Part shown: one piece after another, positions 19,774-27,079 of the stretch
How positions within the stretch are numbered: the first letter of the stretch is position 1
How the letters are laid out: each line of letters opens with the position of its first letter
Source: Stutzerimonas kunmingensis
Lineage (GTDB): Bacteria > Pseudomonadota > Gammaproteobacteria > Pseudomonadales > Pseudomonadaceae
Reading direction: 5' to 3'
NCBI RefSeq assembly: GCF_002929225.1
Contig: NZ_PISM01000021.1
Span: 372,001-436,000, forward strand
Length of the DNA stretch: 64,000 nt
Position numbers and translations under genes: made by a program
The notes under the pieces: model-generated
Told to the model about the DNA's origin: nothing
What the model saw: the letters and a program-made list of their open reading frames with translations, nothing else
The model's database searches: none

Positions 19774-20475
19774 TCACTCGTTCGGGCGTTCGTTGAAGCG
19801 CCGTTCGTTGTCGATGCCGCCCGGTTCTTCCTGCGGGCGATTCTCCTCGAAGCCATAGCTCTGGTTCTGTGGGGTATCGCGCTCGTAGGTTGGGTCGAGT
19901 GCGAGCATCCAGAACAGGATCATCGGCACCTTCAGGTTCACTAGCACCAACAGGCCGACGCCCCAGGTGCAGGCGCCGTAAAGAAAGGTGTTGCGGTTAC
20001 TGATGCGCATGAACGTCGGCAGGCCGACGAATAGCAGATAGGTCGAGTATGCCCCGGCCGCCACCAGAACCAGGATGGCCAGCCAGCGCGACGGGTAGAG
20101 CGCACCCAGTCCGGCCAGGAAGAAGGGTGTAATGACATAGGCGATGAAGCCCACGCATTGATTGAAAGTCGGGCGTGCATCGAAGGAGCGCGACATCCAA
20201 CGCAGGAAGAACCCCATGATGAAGGTGCCGGCGACGATGGTGATGTAGATCAGCGCGCTGAGCTGGAAGGCACTGCGGGTGTCGAGCCAGATCCGTTCGT
20301 CTTCGACCAGGCTCCAACCCACATAGCGCGTGCCGATGAACATGCAAACCGCTGGCAGCAATGCCCAGAGCAGCAGATGGACAAGGTAGTTGGAGCTGTT
20401 CTTTTCTTCGTCGCGGCGAATGTCCGCCCACGCCCGATCCGGGCGGGTGAGCAATGTTACAAAGTGCGGGATCAT
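19774..20475 (-). CDS. Yip1-family membrane protein (copy 1)
   Basis: This 233-residue protein has about five membrane segments of the bacterial Yip1 family, with the typical opening VTLLTRPDRAWADIRRDEE and LLFVGLPTFMRI. A hydrophilic C-terminal tail of about 40 residues is rich in Asn, Glu and Arg. It is paralogous to the gene 176 bp upstream (20652-21251). Function is unknown. Confidence 0.8.
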   Translation of the reverse strand: MIPHFVTLLTRPDRAWADIRRDEEKNSSNYLVHLLLWALLPAVCMFIGTRYVGWSLVEDERIWLDTRSAFQLSALIYITIVAGTFIMGFFLRWMSRSFDARPTFNQCVGFIAYVITPFFLAGLGALYPSRWLAILVLVAAGAYSTYLLFVGLPTFMRISNRNTFLYGACTWGVGLLVLVNLKVPMILFWMLALDPTYERDTPQNQSYGFEENRPQEEPGGIDNERRFNERPNE

Positions 20476-20610
20476 ACCGAGTCTCCGTCTGCCTTGAGGG
20501 CCGCTCAGGAATGCTGTTGCAGCGGCGTTATCGCTTTAGAACGGCAGATGCGGTGAGGGTTTCCCTTATCGGTCCAGACGATTCGTCGTGGGATGATGCG
20601 CGGGCATACG

Positions 20611-20636
20611 AAAAGGCCGCCCACAGGCGGCCTTTT
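20611..20636 (-). terminator. Intrinsic terminator after Yip1 copy 2
   Basis: A perfect 11-bp hairpin (AAAAGGCCGCC, loop of 4, GGCGGCCTTTT) lies 15 bp after the stop of the gene at 20652-21251. It separates the two Yip1 genes, which are therefore probably independent transcripts or only partly coupled. Confidence 0.85.
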
Positions 20637-20651
20637 GAGGTGAGGATTGGG

Positions 20652-21251
20652 TTAACGGACGTAGACCGGGCCGATGCCCATGCCCCAGGTTATGACCGAC
20701 AGGGCGATGATCGCGACCAGCACTACGAGGCCGACCGCAAGTACCGAACTGGAGAACATGAATCCCTCGTCTTCGTGGATGTTCATGAACTTAGGCAGCC
20801 CCACGTAGAGCAGATAGGCCGTGTAGCAGACTGCCGCGGTCCCCACCAGCATGCCGAGCCAGAGGTGCGGATAGAGACCCGCCAGCCCGCCGATGAACAG
20901 CGGCGTTGCGGTATAGGCGGCGAAAACGATGCATTGGGTAAGGGTTGGGGTAGCGTCGTAGGTACGTGCCATCCAGTGAATGAAGCCGCCCATCACGGCG
21001 ACGCCGGCCAGCATGGCGAAGTAGGAAAGTATCGCCAGCTGCATGCAACTGGCCTGGGTCAGCTTGACCGGCTCTCCACCGCCGATGCTCCAGCCCACCT
21101 GGGTCGCGCCGATGTAGGCCGATACTGCCGGTATCGCGGCGAGCAGCAGCACATGCGTGAGGTACATGTGGCTGACGGTTTCTTCCTCGCCGCGGATTTC
21201 GTTCCACTCCTGACCGGGGTGGGTGAACAAACCCCAAACGTGATTGATCAT
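20652..21251 (-). CDS. Yip1-family membrane protein (copy 2)
   Basis: This 199-residue protein has about five membrane segments and opens with WGLFTHPGQEWNEIRGEE, the Yip1-family start. It shares the pattern LLYVGLPKFMNI with copy 1. It lacks the long hydrophilic tail of copy 1 and ends just after the last membrane segment. The pair probably arose by duplication. Function is unknown. Confidence 0.8.
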   Translation of the reverse strand: MINHVWGLFTHPGQEWNEIRGEEETVSHMYLTHVLLLAAIPAVSAYIGATQVGWSIGGGEPVKLTQASCMQLAILSYFAMLAGVAVMGGFIHWMARTYDATPTLTQCIVFAAYTATPLFIGGLAGLYPHLWLGMLVGTAAVCYTAYLLYVGLPKFMNIHEDEGFMFSSSVLAVGLVVLVAIIALSVITWGMGIGPVYVR

Positions 21252-21389
21252 GCCAGCGTCTCCTCAGTTTATGGAGGTCGCCTCGCCTGGCGGTCGTCAT
21301 CGAGGACGGCGCGTGCGACCTTACGTCGCAGTATAGAAATGCCGATCGGCAATGCATCAGCGGGGTTAGAGCGTTTCGAAGCTATGTCG

Positions 21390-21983
21390 TCAGCGGTAAT
21401 AGCGCTCGAGTATTTCCATCGCCAGATTGATTGACTGCAGGCGCTGCGTGCTGCCACCTCGATCCGGATGGTGCAGGCCGACCAGCTGACGGTAGCGGCG
21501 CTTGATCAGCTCCAGCGTGAGCGGCTGCGCGGAGCGATCCAGTTCGAACAGTTCGAGAGCGGCACGCTTCTCGTCGCTGCCCTGCATGCGCGTCCAGAAG
21601 CTCGCCAGCAGGCGTTCGACATCGTCTTCGTCGGTATCCCGCAGGTTGGAGAGATCCAGGTAATACGCGCGCAGGGCGTCCTGCTCGGCGAGGCCGGCGT
21701 TGGCGCCGGCATATGGCAGCAACTGAACGTGCAAGGGGCTGATCTGCAGATGGCCGCTGCCCTCGGCCCAGAGTCGGTCGCGCAGCAGATAAAGCGCGTT
21801 GAACACCAGAAAATGCGTACGGAACAGCACCAGCTTGTCGGTCAGCGGCAGGTTGGGCACATGCGTGCTGTGCCGGCGCTTGAGCTGTTGAATCAGCTCG
21901 TACTCGCTGCAGCCTTCGGGTTTTTCCTGCAGCAGTACGAGCAGGTGGTCTGGCAGATCCAGTGCGGGGGAGAGGTCGTCCAT
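21390..21983 (-). CDS. DnaJ-related protein with C-terminal J-like domain
   Basis: This 197-residue protein has an N-terminal DNAJ-related domain (LPDHLLVLLQEKPEG and an LKRRHSTHVPNL stretch). A C-terminal J-like segment carries the HPD triad in VGLHHPDRGGST. It may be an Hsp70 co-chaperone. The J segment is at the extreme C-terminus, unlike classical DnaJ. It is divergent from ttcA. Confidence 0.8.
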   Translation of the reverse strand: MDDLSPALDLPDHLLVLLQEKPEGCSEYELIQQLKRRHSTHVPNLPLTDKLVLFRTHFLVFNALYLLRDRLWAEGSGHLQISPLHVQLLPYAGANAGLAEQDALRAYYLDLSNLRDTDEDDVERLLASFWTRMQGSDEKRAALELFELDRSAQPLTLELIKRRYRQLVGLHHPDRGGSTQRLQSINLAMEILERYYR

Positions 21984-22117
21984 CGGGCGAGACTAGCACA
22001 GCACTGCGGGTGTTCATTCAGTGCTGGTTCACATCGGAGCAGGCGGCGAACGGGCTGCGGTCAGGCTTGCTTTGCGCGTAAAATGCGCGCCTTTCGCATC
22101 TCACCCGGACACCTGAC

Positions 22118-22942
22118 ATGGGCAACCTCTCGGTCAACCAGAACAAACTGCAGAAGCGCCTGCGCCGCCTGGCCGGCGAGGCCGTTACCGACTTCAACAT
22201 GATCGAGGACGGCGACAAGGTCATGGTCTGCCTGTCTGGCGGCAAGGACAGCTACACCATGCTCGATGTGCTGCTCTATCTGCAGAAGGTCGCGCCGATC
22301 AAGTTCGAGGTGGTCGCCGTCAACATGGACCAGAAGCAGCCAGGCTTCCCCGAGCACGTGCTGCCCGAGTACCTGAAGTCCATCGGCGTGGAGTACCACA
22401 TCATCGAGAAGGACACCTACTCGGTGGTGAAGGAGAAGATTCCGGAAGGCAAGACCACCTGCTCGCTGTGCTCACGTCTGCGCCGCGGCACGCTGTACAC
22501 CTTCGCCGACGAGATCGGCGCGACCAAGATGGCGCTCGGGCATCATCGCGACGACATCCTGGAAACGTTCTTCCTCAACATGTTCTACGGCGGCACGCTG
22601 AAGGCCATGCCGCCCAAGCTGCTCTCCGACGATGGACGCAACGTGGTGATTCGTCCGCTAGCCTACTGCAACGAGGCGGACATCGAGGCGTACTCGAAGA
22701 TGAAGGAGTTTCCGATCATCCCGTGCAACCTCTGTGGCTCGCAGGAGAACTTGCAGCGTCAGGTGGTCAAGGAAATGCTGCAGGAGTGGGAGCGCAAGTC
22801 GCCAGGGCGCACCGAAATCATGTTCCGCGCGCTGCAGAACGTGGTGCCTTCGCAGCTGGCCGACCGCAACCTGTTCGATTTCAAGAGCCTGCGTATCGAT
22901 GACAGCGCCACGCCGCGCTTCGTCGATGTGATGAGCCTGTAA
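22118..22942 (+). CDS. ttcA: tRNA 2-thiocytidine biosynthesis protein TtcA
   Basis: This 274-residue enzyme thiolates cytidine 32 of certain tRNAs. The PP-loop for ATP is [12 protein letters not shown] near residue 39. Two CxxC motifs that hold the Fe-S cluster are [12 protein letters not shown] and [11 protein letters not shown]. The start at 22118 follows a possible -10 (TAAAAT near 22079). The DAHP synthase leader region begins about 45 bp after its stop. Confidence 0.96.
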   Translation: MGNLSVNQNKLQKRLRRLAGEAVTDFNMIEDGDKVMVCLSGGKDSYTMLDVLLYLQKVAPIKFEVVAVNMDQKQPGFPEHVLPEYLKSIGVEYHIIEKDTYSVVKEKIPEGKTTCSLCSRLRRGTLYTFADEIGATKMALGHHRDDILETFFLNMFYGGTLKAMPPKLLSDDGRNVVIRPLAYCNEADIEAYSKMKEFPIIPCNLCGSQENLQRQVVKEMLQEWERKSPGRTEIMFRALQNVVPSQLADRNLFDFKSLRIDDSATPRFVDVMSL

Positions 22943-22987
22943 TCGGGCGCACCCGGCCGAGCCAGCCACTTTCTTTTGCCGTGCCGG

Positions 22988-23017
22988 TTGAAAGCCGCAG
23001 TCCCGGCAGAGTATGGT
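22988..23017 (+). promoter_or_regulatory. Candidate sigma-70 promoter of the DAHP synthase leader
   Basis: TTGAAA at 22988-22993 and TATGGT at 23012-23017 are separated by 18 bp. A transcript would start near 23024, about 17 bases before the first leader ATG, with GGAG between them. This is a plausible but unproven promoter. Confidence 0.5.
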
Positions 23018-23040
23018 TCGGTCATCTTCTGGAGATCAGC

Positions 23041-23169
23041 ATGTCCCTGAACCCTGTAGTCCTCAACGTTGTCGATGCCGGTGCCATTCGCGCCGTGTTC
23101 GCTCGTGGGCAGCAGGTTGTAGCCGCTGGTTATTACTTTGGGTATTGGTTTAGCCGCAGGCGCGCCTGA
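23041..23169 (+). CDS. Aromatic-rich leader peptide 1 upstream of DAHP synthase
   Basis: This 42-codon open frame has a strong Shine-Dalgarno (GGAGA at 23031, ATG 10 bases later). Codons 31-37 read Tyr-Tyr-Phe-Gly-Tyr-Trp-Phe, followed by a basic end. A perfect intrinsic terminator begins 51 bases after its stop. This is the layout of a ribosome-mediated attenuator sensing charged tRNA for Tyr, Phe and Trp, the end-products of the pathway that DAHP synthase opens. The first 30 codons show no aromatic bias apart from one Phe. I do not recognise a named family. Confidence 0.7.
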   Translation: MSLNPVVLNVVDAGAIRAVFARGQQVVAAGYYFGYWFSRRRA

Positions 23170-23220
23170 TACCCCACAGGCGCCCTAGCAAGCAGGGTCG
23201 CCACCAGAGCAGTTTTCGAA

Positions 23221-23257
23221 CCCCCGGTCGGCCACCCGACCGGGGGTTTTGTTTTTT
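23221..23257 (+). terminator. Attenuator (intrinsic terminator) between the two leaders
   Basis: A perfect 11-bp stem (CCCCCGGTCGG with CCGACCGGGGG, loop CCAC) is followed by TTTTGTTTTTT. It lies after leader 1 and before leader 2 and the DAHP synthase gene, so readthrough is required for expression from the upstream promoter. A weaker hairpin (GGCGCCC with GGGTCGCC, 23179-23202) lies before it. The antiterminator pairing was not resolved by eye. Confidence 0.88.
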
Positions 23258-23294
23258 CGGCCACTCGATGGCCCAACGCAACGAGGAACATGCC

Positions 23295-23390
23295 ATGACC
23301 ACTTACCGCACCGACCGTTATTACCGCTACGACTGGCGATTTAGCCGCTTCGACGCCGAACACAAAGCACGCGAACGAACACCCGACTAG
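23295..23390 (+). CDS. Aromatic-rich leader peptide 2 upstream of DAHP synthase
   Basis: This 31-codon open frame has GAGGAA about 6 bases upstream of its ATG. Tyr, Trp or Phe occupy codons 4, 9, 10, 12, 14, 16 and 19. It ends 44 bases before the DAHP synthase start. Its core (Tyr-Tyr, then Trp, then Phe-Ser-Arg) matches that of leader 1, including identical DNA words GTTATTAC and TTTAGCCGC in the same frame. It may give a second, translational level of control. It lies beyond the terminator, so it is translated only in readthrough transcripts or from another promoter. Confidence 0.6.
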   Translation: MTTYRTDRYYRYDWRFSRFDAEHKARERTPD

Positions 23391-23434
23391 CGCCGCCGCG
23401 GACCACCCGCGCCGGCAGAAGGAACCGCCAGATC

Positions 23435-24511
23435 ATGAATGCATCCGCCACCGTACTTGCTCAACAACCCGTCGCCACCGCCGAAGCCAGCGTCGCCCGC
23501 CGCAGCGCGCAGCCGCTGCCCAGCCCCGCGGTATTGCGCCAGCGTCTGCCCTTGAACGACGCCCTTGCCGCACGCATCCATAACGACCGCAACGCCATCC
23601 GCGCCGTGCTCGACAGTCGTGATCCGCGCCTGCTGGTCGTCGTCGGGCCCTGTTCCCTGCACGATCCTGTCGCCGCGCTCGAGTACGCCGAGCGTCTCGC
23701 CGCGCTTGCACCTGACGTCAGCGATCAGCTGCTGCTGGTGATGCGCGCCTATGTGGAAAAACCGCGTACCACCGTCGGCTGGAAAGGCCTGGTCTACGAC
23801 CCGCATCTGGACGGCAGCGGCAACATGGCCGAGGGACTGCACCTGTCGCGCCGCCTGATGCTGGATATTCTCGAAACCGGTCTGCCGATTGCCACCGAAC
23901 TGCTGCAGCCGCTGGCTGCCGGGTACTTCGACGATCTGCTGGGCTGGGCCGCGATTGGCGCGCGCACCAGCGAGTCGCAGATCCATCGCGAGCTGGTCAG
24001 CGGGCTGGACCTGCCGGTGGGCTTCAAGAATGGCACCGATGGCGGCCTGGGCATCGCTTGCGACGCCATGCGTTCAGCGGAACATCCACACCAGCACTTC
24101 GGCATCGACGATCTCGGCCATCCGGCACTGCTGCAGACGCGCGGCAATCCGGATACCCATCTGGTCCTGCGCGGCGGCCACGGCGCACCCAACTACGACG
24201 CGGCCAGTGTCGCTACTGCCCGTCGCGCGCTGGAAAAGCAGGGGATCGCTCCGCGCATCATGGTCGATTGCAGCCACGCCAACAGTGGCAAGGACCCACT
24301 GCGCCAGCCCGCGGTGCTGGAGTCGGTGATCGAGCAGCGCCTGGCTGGCGACATGAGCCTGCGTGGCGTCATGCTGGAGAGCCATCTGTTCGATGGTTGC
24401 CAGCCGCTGTCCGGCGAGCTGCGCTACGGCGTGTCGATCACCGACGGCTGCCTGGGTTGGACGGCGACCGAGCAGATGCTGCGTCAGGCGGCGCAGCGTC
24501 TGCGCGGCTGA
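23435..24511 (+). CDS. aroF/aroG-like: 3-deoxy-7-phosphoheptulonate (DAHP) synthase, class I
   Basis: This 358-residue enzyme condenses phosphoenolpyruvate with erythrose 4-phosphate, the first step of aromatic amino acid synthesis. Motifs are VVVGPCSLHDP, KPRTTVGWKGL, FKNGTDGGLG and the metal-binding VDCSHANSGKDP. The first 40 residues are Ala-rich and less conserved. The sequence alone does not show which amino acid inhibits it. The gene is preceded by two aromatic leader peptides and a terminator, so transcription is probably attenuated by aromatic amino acid supply. GAAGGAA precedes the ATG. Confidence 0.93.
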   Translation: MNASATVLAQQPVATAEASVARRSAQPLPSPAVLRQRLPLNDALAARIHNDRNAIRAVLDSRDPRLLVVVGPCSLHDPVAALEYAERLAALAPDVSDQLLLVMRAYVEKPRTTVGWKGLVYDPHLDGSGNMAEGLHLSRRLMLDILETGLPIATELLQPLAAGYFDDLLGWAAIGARTSESQIHRELVSGLDLPVGFKNGTDGGLGIACDAMRSAEHPHQHFGIDDLGHPALLQTRGNPDTHLVLRGGHGAPNYDAASVATARRALEKQGIAPRIMVDCSHANSGKDPLRQPAVLESVIEQRLAGDMSLRGVMLESHLFDGCQPLSGELRYGVSITDGCLGWTATEQMLRQAAQRLRG

Positions 24512-24818
24512 TACCGGGAGCCCGCTGCACGTCTGAGCCGGCTCGCATGCAAACGACGTTCTGCTCGTAGGGTGGACAACGCGAAGCTTGTCCACCGTTT
24601 GCGCCTGGTGTCAGGGCAATGGGACGCGTACCAAACGGTGCCACCCGGCTTGCGCCGGCTTCACAGTGGAAGTGGGCTTGCCTGCGAATATTCGTTCAGG
24701 CCAGCCTGCGCGAACGCCACCCGACCGCTGCCGCCCAGCTGCGTCGATGGCGGCGGACTTGCGAGGCCGGCTCGTCACCGGCACCCTGTGCCGCTGCCGT
24801 CACCATCGGATCTGAACC
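24512..24818. other. Intergenic region after DAHP synthase
   Basis: These 307 bp hold an inverted repeat (GGTGGACAA at 24571-24579 with TTGTCCACC at 24588-24596) of the GTAGGGTGG type. A further CCACCC word near 24645 could close a larger stem. No gene with a credible ribosome site was seen, although the frame here is open on both strands because of high GC. Confidence 0.5.
24571..24596. repeat. Inverted repeat of the AGGGTGGA...TCCACC type
   Basis: Nine-base arms GGTGGACAA/TTGTCCACC surround CGCGAAGC. The sequence resembles the larger inverted repeat at 38343-38410, so both may belong to one dispersed intergenic repeat family. No transposase is nearby. Confidence 0.55.
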
Positions 24819-25490
24819 ATGCAAGACTACAAATGGCTGCACGAATACTGCCTCAACCGCTTCGGCTCGGCCGCGGCATTGGAGGCCCGCTTGCCGCAAC
24901 CGCGCAGTGCCGATGAATTGCGCAACGTTTCCGATGATCGCTATCTCTCGCTGATCAGCCTGCGCATTTTCCGCGCTGGCCTCAAGCACAGCCTGGTGGA
25001 TGCCAAGTGGCCGGCGTTCGAGCAGGCCTTCTTTGGCTTCGATCCGGAAAAGGTCGTGCTGATGGGCGGTGAGCACATCGAACGATTGATGCAGGACACC
25101 CGACTGATCCGTCATCTCGGCAAGCTCAAGAGCGTGCCGCGCAACGCGCAGTTCGTGCTCGACGTGGCCAAGGAAAGGGGCAGCTTCGGCAACCTGCTGG
25201 CCGATTGGCCGAGCAGCGACATCGTCGGCCTGTGGCGTTACCTGATCAGGCACGGCAGCCAGCTCGGTGGCCTGTCGGCGCCGCGCCTGTTGCGCATGGC
25301 CGGCAAAGACACCTTCGTGCCCAGCAATGACGTGGTAGCCGCGCTCAAGGCGCAGGAAATCGTCGACAAGGTGCCCAGCAGTCAGCGCGATCAAGCCGCG
25401 GTGCAGGCTGCATTCAACCAGTGGCACGCGGAAAGCGGCCGTCCGCTGTGTCAGCTCTCGGCGATGCTAGCGTTCACCGTCAACCACTGA
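24819..25490 (+). CDS. DNA-3-methyladenine glycosylase I-like protein
   Basis: This 223-residue protein resembles the Tag family of base-excision glycosylases, with SLISLRIFRAGLKHSLVDAKWPAFEQAF matching the helix-hairpin region and a Trp/Lys pattern around it. Classical Tag has zinc Cys and His ligands; here the N-terminal Cys ligand is not evident, so this is a divergent paralogue. Activity on alkylated bases is inferred only. Confidence 0.7.
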   Translation: MQDYKWLHEYCLNRFGSAAALEARLPQPRSADELRNVSDDRYLSLISLRIFRAGLKHSLVDAKWPAFEQAFFGFDPEKVVLMGGEHIERLMQDTRLIRHLGKLKSVPRNAQFVLDVAKERGSFGNLLADWPSSDIVGLWRYLIRHGSQLGGLSAPRLLRMAGKDTFVPSNDVVAALKAQEIVDKVPSSQRDQAAVQAAFNQWHAESGRPLCQLSAMLAFTVNH

Positions 25491-25548
25491 GGCCGCTGCG
25501 ACGGTTTGGCGCAGCGCCGTCCAGAGGCGTGCGGTGTAAAGTCGAAAC

Positions 25549-25917
25549 ATGACCATCGTCAAAGACAAGCGTGCGCAGATCGTATGGGTGCTCTTCACCT
25601 GCATCCTGCTCAATGCCTTTGTCTGCAGTCTGAACCACGCCACCCATGTGGGCTTCGGACTGGCCATGGGGCAGGACGCGTTCTGCGTCACCGGCGACGA
25701 TGGTGGCACCGGCCTCGGCGCGCTCCCCTCCGATTTACATGACCTGTCGCAGCATGCCCTCGACTGCCCACTGTGCAGTTCGGTTTTCCTCGCCATCGTT
25801 GCACTGTTCGCCTTGGCCTGGCTGGGGCGGCGCACGACAGGCGCGACTCCGCTACCACCGATTGAGCGTCATGGCCCGCGCCGCCACTGGCCGGCACTGA
25901 ATCCGCGCGCGCCCTGA
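25549..25917 (+). CDS. DUF2946-family membrane-associated protein
   Basis: This 122-residue protein has an N-terminal hydrophobic signal or anchor (IVWVLFTCILLNAFVCSLNHA), a central His/Cys-containing loop (HALDCPLCSS) and a second membrane segment (VFLAIVALFALAWLG). The pattern fits DUF2946, a family often found beside copper genes, but none is adjacent here. A metal role is only a guess. Confidence 0.65.
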   Translation: MTIVKDKRAQIVWVLFTCILLNAFVCSLNHATHVGFGLAMGQDAFCVTGDDGGTGLGALPSDLHDLSQHALDCPLCSSVFLAIVALFALAWLGRRTTGATPLPPIERHGPRRHWPALNPRAP

Positions 25918-26022
25918 GATTTCCTGATTGACGTGATTCGCCGTCCTTCCGCCCGTAGCAGCGGACGAGACGGCTACCTGTCGGAGCCTTCCGACGGCCC
26001 AGTCGATTCAGGGGATTTCACC

Positions 26023-26577
26023 ATGACCATGATGGAACGATTCACCCGCGCCGATAGCCGCGTGAGCTATCGGCTGCCTTTTCCCGATTATCCCAGCAAC
26101 GCCCGCAGCTTCGTGCATCTGGATGCCAAGTTGCTGCCGTACTGGCATGCGCTGTTCGATGTCTGCCCGCGGCTGCTCAAGCTTGACCCGCCAGAGGGAC
26201 TGGAGATCTTTCGTCAGTTCATGACCTGGGCCTACGGCTGCCAGCTGGCGCTGGACTGGACCTTCCACCTCGGCGTCTGCCGCTGGTTGCTGGCCTCCGA
26301 CTACCGCGAGCTGGTCGAGCCGGAGCATATCGAGGCCATGATGCTCGCCGCCGCAGCGCGTTGGGTCGCCAGCGATGACAGCCCGGCAATCGGCATCGTG
26401 CTCGGCTGGCGAGGCGACAGCGAGCATGTATTCGACTGGAAGCCACGGGTGCGCCAGGGCGGCCGCCCGCTCGCCGCCGAGGCGGAGGAGCTGCCACCGG
26501 CGCCCTGGGACTTCGCCTGGAGCCCGCTCTCGAGCACGGCCGGCAACGGATTTCGCCGCTGGCTGCGTGTGCCATGA
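26023..26577 (+). CDS. Hypothetical protein, soluble, 184 residues
   Basis: I do not recognise this protein. The ATG at 26023 has AGGGGA about 8 bases upstream, better than the start 30 codons earlier. It is acidic and Trp-rich, with no signal peptide, membrane segment or metal motif visible. A helical central part (FRQFMTWAYGCQLALDW) is followed by a C-terminal Pro/Trp-rich end (APWDFAWSPL). It stands between the DUF2946 gene and the cyd operon. Confidence 0.6.
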   Translation: MTMMERFTRADSRVSYRLPFPDYPSNARSFVHLDAKLLPYWHALFDVCPRLLKLDPPEGLEIFRQFMTWAYGCQLALDWTFHLGVCRWLLASDYRELVEPEHIEAMMLAAAARWVASDDSPAIGIVLGWRGDSEHVFDWKPRVRQGGRPLAAEAEELPPAPWDFAWSPLSSTAGNGFRRWLRVP

Positions 26578-26899
26578 CTGCGACAGGGCGCCGCAGCGTG
26601 GCGATCGCGTCGCACCTGACCCGGCGTCGCTCGCCGGTGTCACTGCTTGTTTGGAGCGCAGCGCCGCTCTGGCACAGATTGCCGCGAGTGGGTGGGGCAG
26701 GCTGTCGCAGTTGTCCGCTTGCAGGGTGCGCCGGACACTTTGCCTGCCTCGAACCAGAGCAGCTTCCACGGGTGGTTCGGGGCACCGCGATTGAGTCCAG
26801 GCGTCGCGCCCGGATGTCGGCCCTCACCCCAAGGGGGCCTTCAATCGCAACATGCTGCCGGAGCATCAGGTGCTCGGGTGGTCACGCAAGGAGGTAGGC
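26578..26899. other. Intergenic region upstream of the cyd operon
   Basis: These 322 bp should contain the promoter of cydPABX-ybgE. A good Shine-Dalgarno (AAGGAGG) ends just before cydP. No clear FNR/ANR box (TTGAT-N4-ATCAA) was found by eye. An open frame from 26574 was rejected as non-coding. Confidence 0.5.
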
Positions 26900-27079
26900 A
26901 TGTTCAAGTCATCGCTCAGGCGAGACGTCGTGCTGGTAGTGCTGGCCAAGGTCGCGATCCTCATGATCATAAAAAACGTCTGGTTCGATGCCCCCAGCAT
27001 TCCCGAGAACGGTTCGGTGCGCGTTGCCGACCATTTGCTTGATTCGCGGGGTTCGATCCCCGAGGGAGGGCCGAGATGA
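26900..27079 (+). CDS. cydP: CydP, small protein of cytochrome bd oxidase
   Basis: This 59-residue protein has one membrane segment ([20 protein letters not shown]) and a soluble tail, matching the CydP group found upstream of cydA in many proteobacteria. AAGGAGG lies 5-6 bases before the ATG. Its TGA overlaps the cydA ATG (ATGA), so translation is coupled. The role is probably in assembly or stability of the oxidase. Confidence 0.85.
   Translation: MFKSSLRRDVVLVVLAKVAILMIIKNVWFDAPSIPENGSVRVADHLLDSRGSIPEGGPR

Noticed and set aside
26574..26897. Open frame of 107 codons that overlaps the previous stop by ATGA
   Set aside because: The product is rich in Arg, Ser and Cys with no domain, has no ribosome site of its own, and ends inside the cydP Shine-Dalgarno. 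It looks like a GC-rich chance frame.
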